Origin: Thalassotalea sp. HSM 43
Lineage (GTDB): Bacteria > Pseudomonadota > Gammaproteobacteria > Enterobacterales > Alteromonadaceae
Direction: 5' to 3'
DNA: 64,000 bases
Assembly: GCF_004752005.1 (NCBI RefSeq)
Contig: NZ_CP038493.1
Span: 1,052,302-1,116,301 of the forward strand
The first letter of the stretch is position 1; the number at the start of each line of letters is the position of its first letter. The translations under genes and the position numbers were made by a program. Shown here piece after piece: positions 26,722 to 35,872 of this stretch. The notes under the pieces were generated by a model. It was not told the DNA's origin, searched no databases, and saw nothing but the letters and a program-made list of their open reading frames with translations.

Positions 26722-27600
26722 TTACTTGTTTAAAGTGCGAAAGTAATCAAAGATTTCAGGTACGTTACCATTGCCCATGCCAGCGTCAAATGCCGCTTGC
26801 AAGTTCGCCGATGAACCTTCTGCGATCTCTGAACGAGTGCCTAAGTCTTCAACCATTTGTAAGAAGTAACCTAAGTCTTTATTAGCGTTGGCAATTGAGA
26901 AACCCAAGTCGCTAACATCGTCTACTGCGTAGTTTTTACAAAACTGCATAAACGGTGAGTTAGACGGGCCAGTCGACATGATGTCGAACAATTGTTGACG
27001 ATCAACACCAGCGCGATCAGCAACAGCGAACGCTTGAGACATGGCACATACTGTGGTCATACCCATAAAGTTGTTGATAAGTTTAGTGGTGTGACCCGCA
27101 CCTAGAGCGCCAAGGTGGAATACATTTTCACCCTGCTCTTCTAATACAGGTTTAACTTTGTTGAAAGTATCGATATCGCCAGACGCCATAATGTTCAATA
27201 GACCATCTTTCGCATGTGCTGGTGTACGGCCAAGAGGAGCATCAATCATACCAACACCTTTAGCGGCTAAATCAGCACCGATTTTACGAGTTGATGCAGG
27301 AATTGACGTACCAAAATCAACCAATACAGAACCTTCTTTGATTCCAGCAAGAATGCCTTCATCGCCATAAACAACTTTCTCAACAATGGCAGATGTGGTC
27401 AGACACAACATAACAATATCACTAGATTCTGCTAATTGCTTTGCTGAGCTTGCCGCTTTTGCACCGCGAGCAACACATGCGTCTACGGCATCTTTGTTAA
27501 GATCCATGACCGTCAGTTCATAGCCTCTATTTTGTAAATTTTCGACCATGTTGCCGCCCATAAGGCCTAGGCCGATAAAACCAATCGTTGGCTTTGACAT
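26722..27600 (-). CDS. NAD(P)-dependent reductase of the beta-hydroxyacid dehydrogenase family, probable DEH reductase
   Basis: 292 residues. A Rossmann motif GFIGLGLMGGNM starts at residue 8. The substrate-binding DAPLGRTPAHAKDG (about 121-134) and the catalytic Lys in GHTTKLINNFMG (about residue 171) identify the 3-hydroxyisobutyrate/tartronate-semialdehyde reductase family. In alginate loci a reductase turns DEH into 2-keto-3-deoxygluconate; no other reductase is present here, so this is the natural candidate. It has its own TAGGAG site and sits between a TonB receptor and the lyase operon. The exact substrate and cofactor are inferred. Confidence 0.85.
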   Translation of the reverse strand: MSKPTIGFIGLGLMGGNMVENLQNRGYELTVMDLNKDAVDACVARGAKAASSAKQLAESSDIVMLCLTTSAIVEKVVYGDEGILAGIKEGSVLVDFGTSIPASTRKIGADLAAKGVGMIDAPLGRTPAHAKDGLLNIMASGDIDTFNKVKPVLEEQGENVFHLGALGAGHTTKLINNFMGMTTVCAMSQAFAVADRAGVDRQQLFDIMSTGPSNSPFMQFCKNYAVDDVSDLGFSIANANKDLGYFLQMVEDLGTRSEIAEGSSANLQAAFDAGMGNGNVPEIFDYFRTLNK

Positions 27601-27743
27601 ATAAAACTCCTAAATTACTGTTTCGTGCGTGCCGTGAATGAATTGCGAGACATTCTTATATAACGGGGCACCTAAATTGTTACTTTGTCAATCGACAACG
27701 TTCTAATCGTGGGTACGGCTTAAAACGTCGTCTTGTTTGTTTA

Positions 27744-27767
27744 GACGAGCAGCATTAACTGCTCGTC
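27744..27767. repeat. Hairpin after the TonB receptor gene
   Basis: Perfect 9-bp arms GACGAGCAG (27744-27752) and CTGCTCGTC (27759-27767) with a six-base loop lie 17 bp downstream of the receptor stop codon. There is no U-tract on the minus strand (it reads TAAACAAAC), so it is at best a weak terminator or an RNA-stabilising hairpin. Confidence 0.6.
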
Positions 27768-27783
27768 AAAGTCTTGTTGCTTA

Positions 27784-30700
27784 TTAGAATTTAGCTTTAA
27801 CACCAAACTCCCATTTAGTTCCTGAACGAGAGTAATCAGCAATCGTTGTGTCGTTACCACGAGTGTACACTTGTGGTTCATTGGTCAAGTTAAGACCTTT
27901 CAAGAAGAAACTAACATTTGAGTTCAACTTATATTTAGCTGACATATCGATGTAGTTCGAGTCTTGCACGTAACGATGTGAGCGATCAGGGAACGGCAGG
28001 TTGTTTGGTTGAAGATACTTAGATCTGTGTTTCCACAATAGACGTACCGTAGTCTTTTCACCTTCCCAGTAAATTGACGCTGACGCAACATTACGAGAGA
28101 AACCAAATAAGTTAGCATCTGATACGATACCTGGACTTGCCACCTCATCTGTATTGAAGTTTGAATCTGCGTAGTTCCAAGCAAACTTGGTACCTAGACC
28201 ATTGAATGGTGCAGGTAATTCACTAAAGTGCTTCTGACCGGTAAATTCGACACCTTTAATGATTGAGTCATCATCAGATGTTTGTTTCACAAGGTGACTT
28301 ACATCTGGGTAAACCGAATCTTCGCCATCTAGTTCAACAGTGATGTCACGTTGTTCAGTAATGGTCTCATAACCACCTTCGAACGACTTGTAGTACAGTG
28401 CCGCACTAAAGAACGCGTCTTGCGACGGATAGTATTCAAATGATACGTCGTAGTTCATCGCAGTGTATGGGTCTAAATGGTTACCATTTGCTTCACCGCC
28501 ACGGATAACTTCTGAGTAATCTGTATTGGTATCCGGGTCACAAACCGTATCGTCTTCATCTTCACAAGTTTCATAGCTTACACCGGCTGACATCGCATTC
28601 ATTTGGAAGCGAGAAAGTGAGCGGTAAGCTGCTGTACGAATGAAGAATTCGTCAGTAACCATAAAGGTTAAGTTCATGCTAGGTAACCATTCAGTGTAAT
28701 CTGAATCTAAGTCAACAGCTTCGATTTCACCGGTTGGGTTAATTACCGCATCCCAAGTGATGTCACCTTCATTGTTTTCTGTTGATGTGATGTACACCTT
28801 GTCACCCCAACCATCAGAGTGAGTTTCAGTTTTAACGACACGAACACCAACGTTACCAAATACTGGAATATCAGCAATTTCGGTATCAATATTGGCCATA
28901 ATATAACCGGCTGTAATGGTTTCCTCTACATCACGGTCACCACCATCGCGGCCATCGTTACGTTCGCCAATGTCATAAAAGTCTGTACCTGTTGCGCCAG
29001 GCAGCTGGCCTAAAACTTGACCAATAAAACATTTGTGATCATAGGTTGCGTAACGCGTTGCGTCGCCACCTTCACCTGGTTCTTCGGTAAATTGAATGTT
29101 GTTCTCATGATCGTTTTGACAATTATCGATAATGCCATTGATCAATTCTGAGTTTGCTTCTGGGTTTAATTCGTCCCAACTGTTATCTTCGTTATCGCTG
29201 GCACCATTACGTTGGCTACCATCGGCAATAACAAGTGATACATCATTGTTTACATAGTCAACCAATTGTTCTACTGAGTAACGAACACCGGCTTTAATGC
29301 TAGAAATGTAATTATTATCCAGTTCATATTGACCGCTAAAATCGATAGCCCAGATATCATCTTTACGTTCTTCATGAGTACGACGATATTCTACGTATGC
29401 ATGACCGTCATGAACAAAGTTGCCCATGTAGCTAGCATCAAACGCTTCCCAAGAAGAGAACCCAGGATCACTTGGACCTAAGCGATTGCTATCAAGCCAA
29501 GTAAGGGTTGGAACATTACGACCACGGAAATCAAGTGAGTAGTTGTAACGCTCAGTCGAACGGAACTTGGTACGATGACGCGTACGGTAACGGTAAGATT
29601 CTGAGTAAGATAAATCTAAGTTAAGAGTTAAATCATCAGTAGGCGTGTATTCAATCTCGATACCACCACCGCGATATTCATCTTCTTGGTTGCGGTTTTC
29701 ACCTTGTAATGTAGGACGGGCTTCACCGGTTGCATACAATAAGGTGTGATCTGAACTGATAATGTGATCAGCAAGGTCGTCGCGACGCGTATCTAGCGCC
29801 AATTCCATACGTTTTTCGGTGTATTCTAAATCAGAGTGCTCATAATCAACGTTAATGTTTAACTGATCATTTGGCACCCATTGGAACGTAAATACCGCGC
29901 CAAAACGGTCATCTTCATCTTCGCCTGTACGCCAGTAGGCATCATTTGGTACATAAAAGATACTGCTTTGATCATAATCGGCAAGGTCGGTATCAATACC
30001 TAATTCAGGTTCACGACCTACACGACCGGCACTAACACCTTGTTGACCTGTAGCACAGTTACTACCACCGGTTAATGGTGTGCCATCAGCAGCGCGCAAG
30101 GCACATACACCCATTTGTGAACTACCGCCGTAGTTTTCTTCCGGGTTAGAAGAATCTGTGTAGTTAAAACCAAGGGTAAAACCCATGTCACCGAAATCAT
30201 CGGTTTCCCATTGCTGTACCGTTGATGCAACAAATTTTGCACCCCAAGGATCTACATCACCGTCTACATCTTCGTAGTAGCTGTTGTAAATACCGGCAGC
30301 TTGGAACGTAGATTGGCTCTTGCCGTAATCTACCGCGCGTAATGAGTTCACATCGATAGTTCCTGACGTACCACCTTCAACAAGGTCAGCTTGTTGAGAT
30401 TTGTAAATGACGACTTTATCAACAAGTTCTGATGGGAATTTCTTAAAGTTTACAGCTCGACCAGGACCAGCATTGGTAATAGTGCGACCATTAAACGTTG
30501 AATACCCCCAATATGAGCCAAGACCACGAATTGAGATTTCGTTTTGGCTACCTTTAAGGCGGTGACCGGTTGCACCGGTAATATTTTCAATAACGTCTGA
30601 TAATGATAAACCTGGTAGTTCACCAAAATCCGCTGCCGCGACAGCATCGACGATGGCAGTGGTATTTTTCTTTTCGTTCAATGAACGAGTCATGGTACCC

Positions 30701-30885
30701 CTCATACCACTGACCTCAATCACTTCGATATCTGATTCTACTTCAGCTTCGGTTTCGTTTTCTTGTGCCGTTGCACCAAATGCAAGCATTGTTAGCAATG
30801 TTGAAGCACATAAGAATTTTCGTGGATAGCTGCCCTGTTGGCGAATTGCCCAGCTAATCTTGTTTAACTTGTTGTTAGTAGCCAT
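27784..30885 (-). CDS. TonB-dependent receptor (alginate oligosaccharide uptake candidate)
   Basis: 1033 residues. A long N-terminal signal ends near GATAQ, followed by an acidic stretch and a TonB-box-like IEVIEVSG (about residues 53-60). The plug domain has VDAVAAADFGELPG and ISIRGLG. The rest is a 22-strand barrel closing with the terminal aromatic/hydrophobic ending FGVKAKF. It belongs to the TonB-receptor type common in marine Alteromonadales polysaccharide loci. It is read away from the surface lipoprotein gene across a 770-bp gap with TTGGT-type sites. Cargo is inferred from the neighbouring lyases. Confidence 0.93.
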   Translation of the reverse strand: MATNNKLNKISWAIRQQGSYPRKFLCASTLLTMLAFGATAQENETEAEVESDIEVIEVSGMRGTMTRSLNEKKNTTAIVDAVAAADFGELPGLSLSDVIENITGATGHRLKGSQNEISIRGLGSYWGYSTFNGRTITNAGPGRAVNFKKFPSELVDKVVIYKSQQADLVEGGTSGTIDVNSLRAVDYGKSQSTFQAAGIYNSYYEDVDGDVDPWGAKFVASTVQQWETDDFGDMGFTLGFNYTDSSNPEENYGGSSQMGVCALRAADGTPLTGGSNCATGQQGVSAGRVGREPELGIDTDLADYDQSSIFYVPNDAYWRTGEDEDDRFGAVFTFQWVPNDQLNINVDYEHSDLEYTEKRMELALDTRRDDLADHIISSDHTLLYATGEARPTLQGENRNQEDEYRGGGIEIEYTPTDDLTLNLDLSYSESYRYRTRHRTKFRSTERYNYSLDFRGRNVPTLTWLDSNRLGPSDPGFSSWEAFDASYMGNFVHDGHAYVEYRRTHEERKDDIWAIDFSGQYELDNNYISSIKAGVRYSVEQLVDYVNNDVSLVIADGSQRNGASDNEDNSWDELNPEANSELINGIIDNCQNDHENNIQFTEEPGEGGDATRYATYDHKCFIGQVLGQLPGATGTDFYDIGERNDGRDGGDRDVEETITAGYIMANIDTEIADIPVFGNVGVRVVKTETHSDGWGDKVYITSTENNEGDITWDAVINPTGEIEAVDLDSDYTEWLPSMNLTFMVTDEFFIRTAAYRSLSRFQMNAMSAGVSYETCEDEDDTVCDPDTNTDYSEVIRGGEANGNHLDPYTAMNYDVSFEYYPSQDAFFSAALYYKSFEGGYETITEQRDITVELDGEDSVYPDVSHLVKQTSDDDSIIKGVEFTGQKHFSELPAPFNGLGTKFAWNYADSNFNTDEVASPGIVSDANLFGFSRNVASASIYWEGEKTTVRLLWKHRSKYLQPNNLPFPDRSHRYVQDSNYIDMSAKYKLNSNVSFFLKGLNLTNEPQVYTRGNDTTIADYSRSGTKWEFGVKAKF

Positions 30886-30965
30886 TGATATATTCCGATT
30901 ATTTTAATTTTTTTATATTCAGCTTGTGCTTATTCAAGCAACATAAAAAAACATTGTCAACCATT

Positions 30966-30977
30966 TTGGTAAAACAA
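30966..30977. promoter_or_regulatory. TTGGT-type operator candidate before the TonB receptor
   Basis: TTGGTAAAACAA differs by one base from a TTGGT-N2-ACCAA palindrome and lies about 80 bp upstream of the receptor start codon. It is a candidate site for the FadR-type GntR regulator encoded at 34521. Confidence 0.45.
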
Positions 30978-31570
30978 TTTAACATAAAATAACATTTATA
31001 AACTTACCAATTGATCGCAACCCCTTAACCAATAACGGTTTCAGGCTAAGGGTCACTAAAGACAGTTAAACCAGGTTAATTTTGACCAATTCATATCAGC
31101 GGTAAATATCTTCGATTACTGCTTCACATTGAGGGATTTTTTATTTGCAGTAAGGATTACCACACTAAGGTATTAGACGTGCGCGACAGGAACTAGGGAT
31201 TAGACACGAAAAATAAACCTTAAAATTGATAAATTTTCCCTGCACGCCAATAAAAACATAACGCATAAGTTCAGAGACTTAATGATGAAAAGGCAGTTAA
31301 ATACAATGCTCGCGCCATATCAGTGAGCTATCTATGGGTTGACTATTAGCTAACACAAGCCTTATAAAAGATTAATAAGTAGACAAATTACAAACCATGA
31401 GGGCGGCTAATATAAGTAAACAATCTCAGTGGAGTATGTTGCCAAACAATAACATAAACACATTCTTGGTTAGGCAAAGTGGGATGACCAAATAAACCGC
31501 TACCAACGCACATCTAACCTCGTAAAAATACAATATTTGCTATTAAATTAATTTAATCACAATAGCATGG

Positions 31571-31598
31571 TTGACAAATTGGCTATACAATTTAATAT
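31571..31598 (+). promoter_or_regulatory. Sigma70-like promoter of the surface lipoprotein gene
   Basis: TTGACA (31571-31576) and TAATAT (31593-31598) are separated by 16 bp, about 60 bp before the start codon. The palindrome at 31624-31635 would lie in the early transcript, a good repressor position. Confidence 0.5.
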
Positions 31599-31623
31599 AA
31601 AAACCAAACCAAAATAAAAACAA

Positions 31624-31635
31624 TTGGTTTACCAA
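31624..31635. promoter_or_regulatory. TTGGTTTACCAA operator candidate
   Basis: Perfect TTGGT/ACCAA arms with a 2-bp centre, like the TGGT-N-ACCA core bound by FadR-type GntR proteins. It is 22 bp before the lipoprotein start codon and downstream of the promoter-like element. Confidence 0.55.
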
Positions 31636-31656
31636 GAAAACAATGGGACTATAATA

Positions 31657-33930
31657 ATGAAAAATATAACAATGAGAAAATCGGTTGCTATGGCAGCGAT
31701 TGCGTTAGCAATGGCTGGTTGTGATACCGATGAGTTGCCAGACAAAAATGGTAATTCATTTGGCCAGCTAACCGTTTCAGGTGATGCAAGGGTTGGGGAA
31801 ACGTTAACGGCAACCGTAGCTGATGCTAATGGTGTTGATGAATCAGCGATAAACTACAGTTGGATGGCTGACGGCACAGTAATACCAGAAGCGACATCTA
31901 ATTCGTTTACGTTAACGGAAGCACAGGCCGGTTCTCAAATTAGTGTAACGGTTTCGTATATTGATAACGATGATTATCAAGAACGAATCACTTCAAATGA
32001 AACAAGCTCAGCGTTAATGAACTTTATCGGTTCAATCACCATTTCAGGTGCGATGGAAGTAGGTAAACTGCTAACAGCCACGTTACTTGATGATAATAAC
32101 TTTGATCTAGAAAACGTTGTATTTACTTGGTATGCCGATGGCGTAGAGATCAGCGGCGAAACTGCGGCAACTTACGTAATCATGGAAGCCGATGTTGGTA
32201 AAGTGATCACTGTAACCGCATCATACGTTGATGGTGATGCCTACGATGAAGTGACGACATCAGAACCAACGTCTGCAATTATTGCCAACCAAGGCAATGT
32301 GCCAGCAACATTCGAAAACTTAGCAGCAACTGTTGCTAATAATGCTATGAACCCTATCAGTGGTAACGTTGCCATCAGTGACGATGACGCCGGTGAAGAC
32401 ATGGCTGAAGTACAAACTGATGTGATGACGACCTACGGTACATTTTCAATCGCAGACAATGGCGATTGGACATACACATTAGATACCGCAAATGCGACAG
32501 TGTCTTCGCTTGCAAGTTCTACAGATACCATCACAGATGACATTACCATTATGTCGACCGATGGCAGTACTGCAGTCCTTGTTATTACCATCACAGGTAC
32601 TGATATGGTTGCTGCGACGCAAGTAGCAAAAATTACCGACAGCATGACTGATGATGCCGGTGAACTACGCTATAAGCTAGACTCAGCGATTTCTCAAGGT
32701 AAACTGACCGTATCGTTCCTAAAAGAAAATAACTCAACCAACCCAGATGGTGCAAAAGACGCCTATATTGGTTTGTTTGGTGAATCAACCAGTACCAGTA
32801 ACGCTATTGTTGACTTACGAATCCAAGAAGACAAATTCGTGATTCGCGATCAAGATATCGATGTTGCTATCCCATTTGTACCTGGTGTATGGACAGACGT
32901 AGAGATGACTTGGGATGCTTCTGCAGCAACCGATGCAATCGCGCCTCTAGTTACCATTACCATCAATGGTACCAGTGTTACGACTGACGCGTTTTCTTCA
33001 GCATCATCATCACTTAGTGATGTAATGGCTGGTGTTCGTTACGCTATCTTTAAGCTAGGTGATAACAGTTCAACCATCGTTGATGCCGCTTACTATGTAG
33101 ATGACGTTAAAATCTATTCTGACATGGCCGGTACAACCGTGGCATTTGAAGATGATTTTGAAGGTTATACCGTTGGTGACTCGTTAGATGATGATAACGG
33201 TGCATCACCTTATCACTCGAATACCGCTGAGGCTGTTGTTGCGCTTTACGGTACAGACACTGGACCAACGACAGGTCCTGGTAGTGCGGGTAACCAAATC
33301 GCGCAAATTACTGACAGCATGACCGACGATGCCGGTGAACTTCGCTACAAGCTAGATTCAGCCATCGCTCAGGGTAAACTGACCGTATCGTTCCTTAAAC
33401 AGGACAACTCAACCAACCCTGATGGTGCGAAAGACGCGTACATCGGTTTATTTGGTGAATCAACCAGTACCAGCAATGCTATTGTTGACTTACGAATCCA
33501 AGAAGACAAATTCGTGATTCGTGACCAAGACATCGATGTTGCTATTCCATTTGTACCAGGTGTTTGGACTGATGTTGAAATTACTTGGGATGCCTCAGCA
33601 GCGACCGATGCCGTAGCACCTCTTGTTACCATTACTATCAATGGTACCAGTGTTACGACGGATGCGTTCTCTTCAGCATCATCATCTCTAAGTGACGTGA
33701 TGACCGGTGTTCGTTATGCCATCTTTAAATTAGGTGACAATGGTTCAACGGTTGTTGATGCTGCGTACTTTGTTGATGAGGTTAAAATCTATTCAGACAT
33801 GGCCGGTACAACCGTGGCATTTGAAGATGATTTTGAAAGCTACACTGACGGTGTATCGCTAGACCCTGACAGCAATGATGCATCAGTTTATCATTCAAAC
33901 TCTGCTGAAGTTATCGTCACTACTGAGTAA
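31657..33930 (+). CDS. Surface lipoprotein with Ig-like, VCBS-like and duplicated C-terminal domains
   Basis: About 757 residues from ATG 31657 (ATG 31672 is also possible). The lipobox LAMAGC gives a lipid-modified Cys near residue 22. Two Ig-like repeats follow (about 37-120 and 125-210, each with a VGETLTAT or VGKLLTAT start and a YSW/FTW-ADG core), then a VCBS-like segment (about 215-315, YGTFSIADNGDWTYTLD). Two nearly identical domains of about 210 residues (about 322-535 and 547-757) complete it; they repeat every 225 codons and differ mostly at synonymous sites. Its position between two TonB receptors in an alginate locus suggests a surface glycan-binding protein. That function is inferred; I do not recognise the repeated domain. 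Confidence 0.82.
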   Translation: MKNITMRKSVAMAAIALAMAGCDTDELPDKNGNSFGQLTVSGDARVGETLTATVADANGVDESAINYSWMADGTVIPEATSNSFTLTEAQAGSQISVTVSYIDNDDYQERITSNETSSALMNFIGSITISGAMEVGKLLTATLLDDNNFDLENVVFTWYADGVEISGETAATYVIMEADVGKVITVTASYVDGDAYDEVTTSEPTSAIIANQGNVPATFENLAATVANNAMNPISGNVAISDDDAGEDMAEVQTDVMTTYGTFSIADNGDWTYTLDTANATVSSLASSTDTITDDITIMSTDGSTAVLVITITGTDMVAATQVAKITDSMTDDAGELRYKLDSAISQGKLTVSFLKENNSTNPDGAKDAYIGLFGESTSTSNAIVDLRIQEDKFVIRDQDIDVAIPFVPGVWTDVEMTWDASAATDAIAPLVTITINGTSVTTDAFSSASSSLSDVMAGVRYAIFKLGDNSSTIVDAAYYVDDVKIYSDMAGTTVAFEDDFEGYTVGDSLDDDNGASPYHSNTAEAVVALYGTDTGPTTGPGSAGNQIAQITDSMTDDAGELRYKLDSAIAQGKLTVSFLKQDNSTNPDGAKDAYIGLFGESTSTSNAIVDLRIQEDKFVIRDQDIDVAIPFVPGVWTDVEITWDASAATDAVAPLVTITINGTSVTTDAFSSASSSLSDVMTGVRYAIFKLGDNGSTVVDAAYFVDEVKIYSDMAGTTVAFEDDFESYTDGVSLDPDSNDASVYHSNSAEVIVTTE

Positions 33931-33962
33931 CTTAGCAACAAAATAGACATTCTCCCTCAAGT

Positions 33963-33993
33963 AAAAAGCGCTACTTAATGTGGCGCTTTTTTT
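33963..33993 (+). terminator. Intrinsic terminator of the surface lipoprotein gene
   Basis: Arms AAAGCGC and GCGCTTT enclose an 11-base loop and are followed by T residues, about 35 bp after the stop codon. Confidence 0.88.
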
Positions 33994-34125
33994 ATCTAAA
34001 AATAGCCCTGCTAAGCGTTTTAGGGGAGCCTTAATAACAGCTAATCAGCACAATATAGGCACAGGCTAACAAGCGACTGCTCTGCCCTATTAAAATATTG
34101 AATAAAAGCACCGCTTGTAAACGCC

Positions 34126-34190
34126 GCTTAGAAACACCACTTAGAAACACCACTTAGAAACACCACTTAGAAACACCACTTAGAAACATC
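34126..34190. repeat. Five 13-bp tandem repeats
   Basis: The unit ACTTAGAAACACC is repeated without gaps at 34139, 34152 and 34165. Slightly varied copies lie before (34126) and after (34178). It is intergenic, upstream of the GntR gene. Confidence 0.85.
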
Positions 34191-34213
34191 AGAAAATACA
34201 AAAAACACTCATA

Positions 34214-34226
34214 TTGGTATAACCAT
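34214..34226. promoter_or_regulatory. TTGGT-type operator candidate before the GntR gene
   Basis: TTGGTATAACCAT has TTGGT and ACCA(t) arms around a 3-bp centre, one mismatch from a perfect palindrome. It lies about 300 bp upstream of the regulator start, so autoregulation would need a long leader. Confidence 0.4.
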
Positions 34227-34520
34227 AAGAGCAATAGCCGCTTTACCAAAACTTAACCAAACACCTGCGTGCACACCTTTAAAAAACCCAATAAAGACAT
34301 ACAAACAAAGGACTTAACGTACTTATCGAGTTTCTACTTATTTTTAAATAAACATTAAAAACAATGTCAAATTAACTAAAACCCCAATAAAAATTGGTAA
34401 TATAATATCTTGAACATTAACAAATGATATGTAATTATTACATTGTGTTTATTGGACAAAATTTAAAGCCTGAATATTGGCGTTAAGTTTTCATTTTCAG
34501 TCTATTGAGGTAGGGAAAAT

Positions 34521-35249
34521 ATGGCAGCAAAAAGACTGTTCTGGGGCATTGTCGATTTAATCGAAACATCTATTAATTCTGGAAAGTTTCCAGCGGGTAG
34601 TCGTTTACCTCCAGAAAGAGAGCTTGCGCAACGATTCAATGTTAGCCGACCAACCATTCGCGAAGCAATTATTGCGCTTGAAGTGAGAGGCCGTGTTGAA
34701 GTTAAAACAAGCTCTGGCGTTTATGTACTAGATTCTCAGAAATCCGGTAAAGCATCGAAAAAAATCAATGCATTCGAAGTGACACAAGCACGAGCCGTTG
34801 TTGAAGGTGAAGTCGCTGCACTGGCTGCTGCTGCCATCACCGAGGAAGAGCTGGATGAAATGCATCAAACGCTCACAGATATGGAAGAAGGCAAGAATAT
34901 GCAAGCCGCCGATAAGGACTTTCATAGAATAATTGCGGATGCGACTCGCAACGAAGCAATGAAGAGTTTAGTGGCGAGCTTATGGGAATTGCGCGCTTCT
35001 TCAAAAGAAATCATCGAAGATTACGACAGTGTTTGTAGCAAAGATAATGCGAAAACAATTGCTGAGCATAGAGCCATCTACAATGCGCTAAAATCACGTG
35101 ACGCAAGTCAATCAAGAACGGCAATGCACGAGCATTTCGATCGCTTGATTAACACCTTGTTTGAAGCCGAAGAAAGCAGAGCCTTAGAGAAAATCAAAAA
35201 AGAAAGCAGTGAAAAACGAGACATGTACTCGATAAGAAGACAGGCATAA
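34521..35249 (+). CDS. FadR-type GntR transcriptional regulator (FCD domain), probable alginate-locus regulator
   Basis: 242 residues. The N-terminal winged helix contains the GntR signature PAGSRLPPERELAQRFNVSRPTIREAI (about residues 24-50). The C-terminal FCD domain shows the metal/ligand residues as DKDFHRIIADA (Asp/His about 133-136), AEHRAIYNAL (His about 190) and MHEHFDRL (His about 211). FadR-subfamily proteins usually repress sugar-acid catabolic genes and release DNA on binding the metabolite. The position between the lipoprotein and the second receptor, with TTGGT-type sites around it, makes it the likely local regulator, with DEH or KDG as possible effector (inference). Confidence 0.92.
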   Translation: MAAKRLFWGIVDLIETSINSGKFPAGSRLPPERELAQRFNVSRPTIREAIIALEVRGRVEVKTSSGVYVLDSQKSGKASKKINAFEVTQARAVVEGEVAALAAAAITEEELDEMHQTLTDMEEGKNMQAADKDFHRIIADATRNEAMKSLVASLWELRASSKEIIEDYDSVCSKDNAKTIAEHRAIYNALKSRDASQSRTAMHEHFDRLINTLFEAEESRALEKIKKESSEKRDMYSIRRQA

Positions 35250-35303
35250 ATAAACGCCCTCCTTCTGCATTGACAGCTCAATTGTCATCATACTAAATAT
35301 AGA

Positions 35304-35345
35304 AAGCCACCTTCTTCTGAGTCTTTAGATTAAGGTGGCTTTTTT
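35304..35345 (+). terminator. Intrinsic terminator of the GntR gene
   Basis: Ten-base arms AAGCCACCTT (35304-35313) and AAGGTGGCTT (35332-35341) followed by T residues, about 55 bp after the stop codon. Confidence 0.9.
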
Positions 35346-35592
35346 GTGTTACTTTTTTGCGTTCCATTATAACCAAACATCGCCCCACGATTTCCTAGCA
35401 ATCGACAACCATAGCTGAGCCTATTTTTAGCCGTTGTAAAGCTCGTAATACCGCTCAAATATGATATTGATGTGGTCAATTGAGCCGCTAACTTGCTACA
35501 GGCTCTCGCCTTATAGTACGTATTGATTCGCAACCAACAGGCAAAACATCTCACCATTTATTCTAACCAATCCCTGTTCCACCAAATCTAAC

Positions 35593-35605
35593 TTGGTAAA
35601 ACCAA
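35593..35605. promoter_or_regulatory. TTGGTAAAACCAA operator candidate
   Basis: Perfect TTGGT/ACCAA arms around a 3-bp centre, about 270 bp upstream of the second TonB receptor. It is a candidate GntR site. Confidence 0.45.
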
Positions 35606-35794
35606 AGTGGTCAAAAAATAACCACCCAAAACCAACTCATCAGACCAGTAAAGACTTCCCCAAAAACAATGACTCACGACACGATTGTATGACCAATTGT
35701 AAAATCCATGTAAAAATAACCTTTGAAACAGCACAATAAATAATCTAATGTTGAAGTGACCAAAGGTAAGTACCAATAAAAACAAAAATACAAA

Positions 35795-35807
35795 TTGGCC
35801 TTACCAA
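35795..35807. promoter_or_regulatory. TTGGCCTTACCAA operator candidate
   Basis: One mismatch from TTGGT-N3-ACCAA, about 65 bp before the second TonB receptor start, the position expected for promoter control. Confidence 0.45.
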
Positions 35808-35872
35808 AATAAACCAAATGATAATAAAACATAAAAACAACCAACTGTTATCGCATTCACGGGGAGATGAAA

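Larger units (their letters stand above)
30886..31656. other. Divergent regulatory region between receptor and surface lipoprotein
   Basis: A 770-bp AT-rich gap between divergent genes with no credible reading frame. It holds two TTGGT-type palindromes and a promoter-like element near the lipoprotein gene (listed separately). I see no RNA gene or mobile element remnant in the remainder. Confidence 0.7.
33994..34520. other. AT-rich leader region of the GntR regulator
   Basis: About 530 bp without a credible gene. It contains five 13-bp tandem repeats (34126-34190), a TTGGT-type palindrome (34214-34226) and a further TTGGT half-site near 34394. The regulator start codon follows at 34521 with a GAGGTAGGG ribosome site. 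Confidence 0.7.
35346..35872. other. Upstream region of the second TonB receptor
   Basis: About 525 bp with no credible gene on either strand. Its second half is AT-rich and holds TTGGT-type palindromes (35593-35605 and 35795-35807). A further GGTAAGTACC symmetrical element lies at 35764-35773. The receptor ribosome site GGGGAG ends at 35866. Confidence 0.65.
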
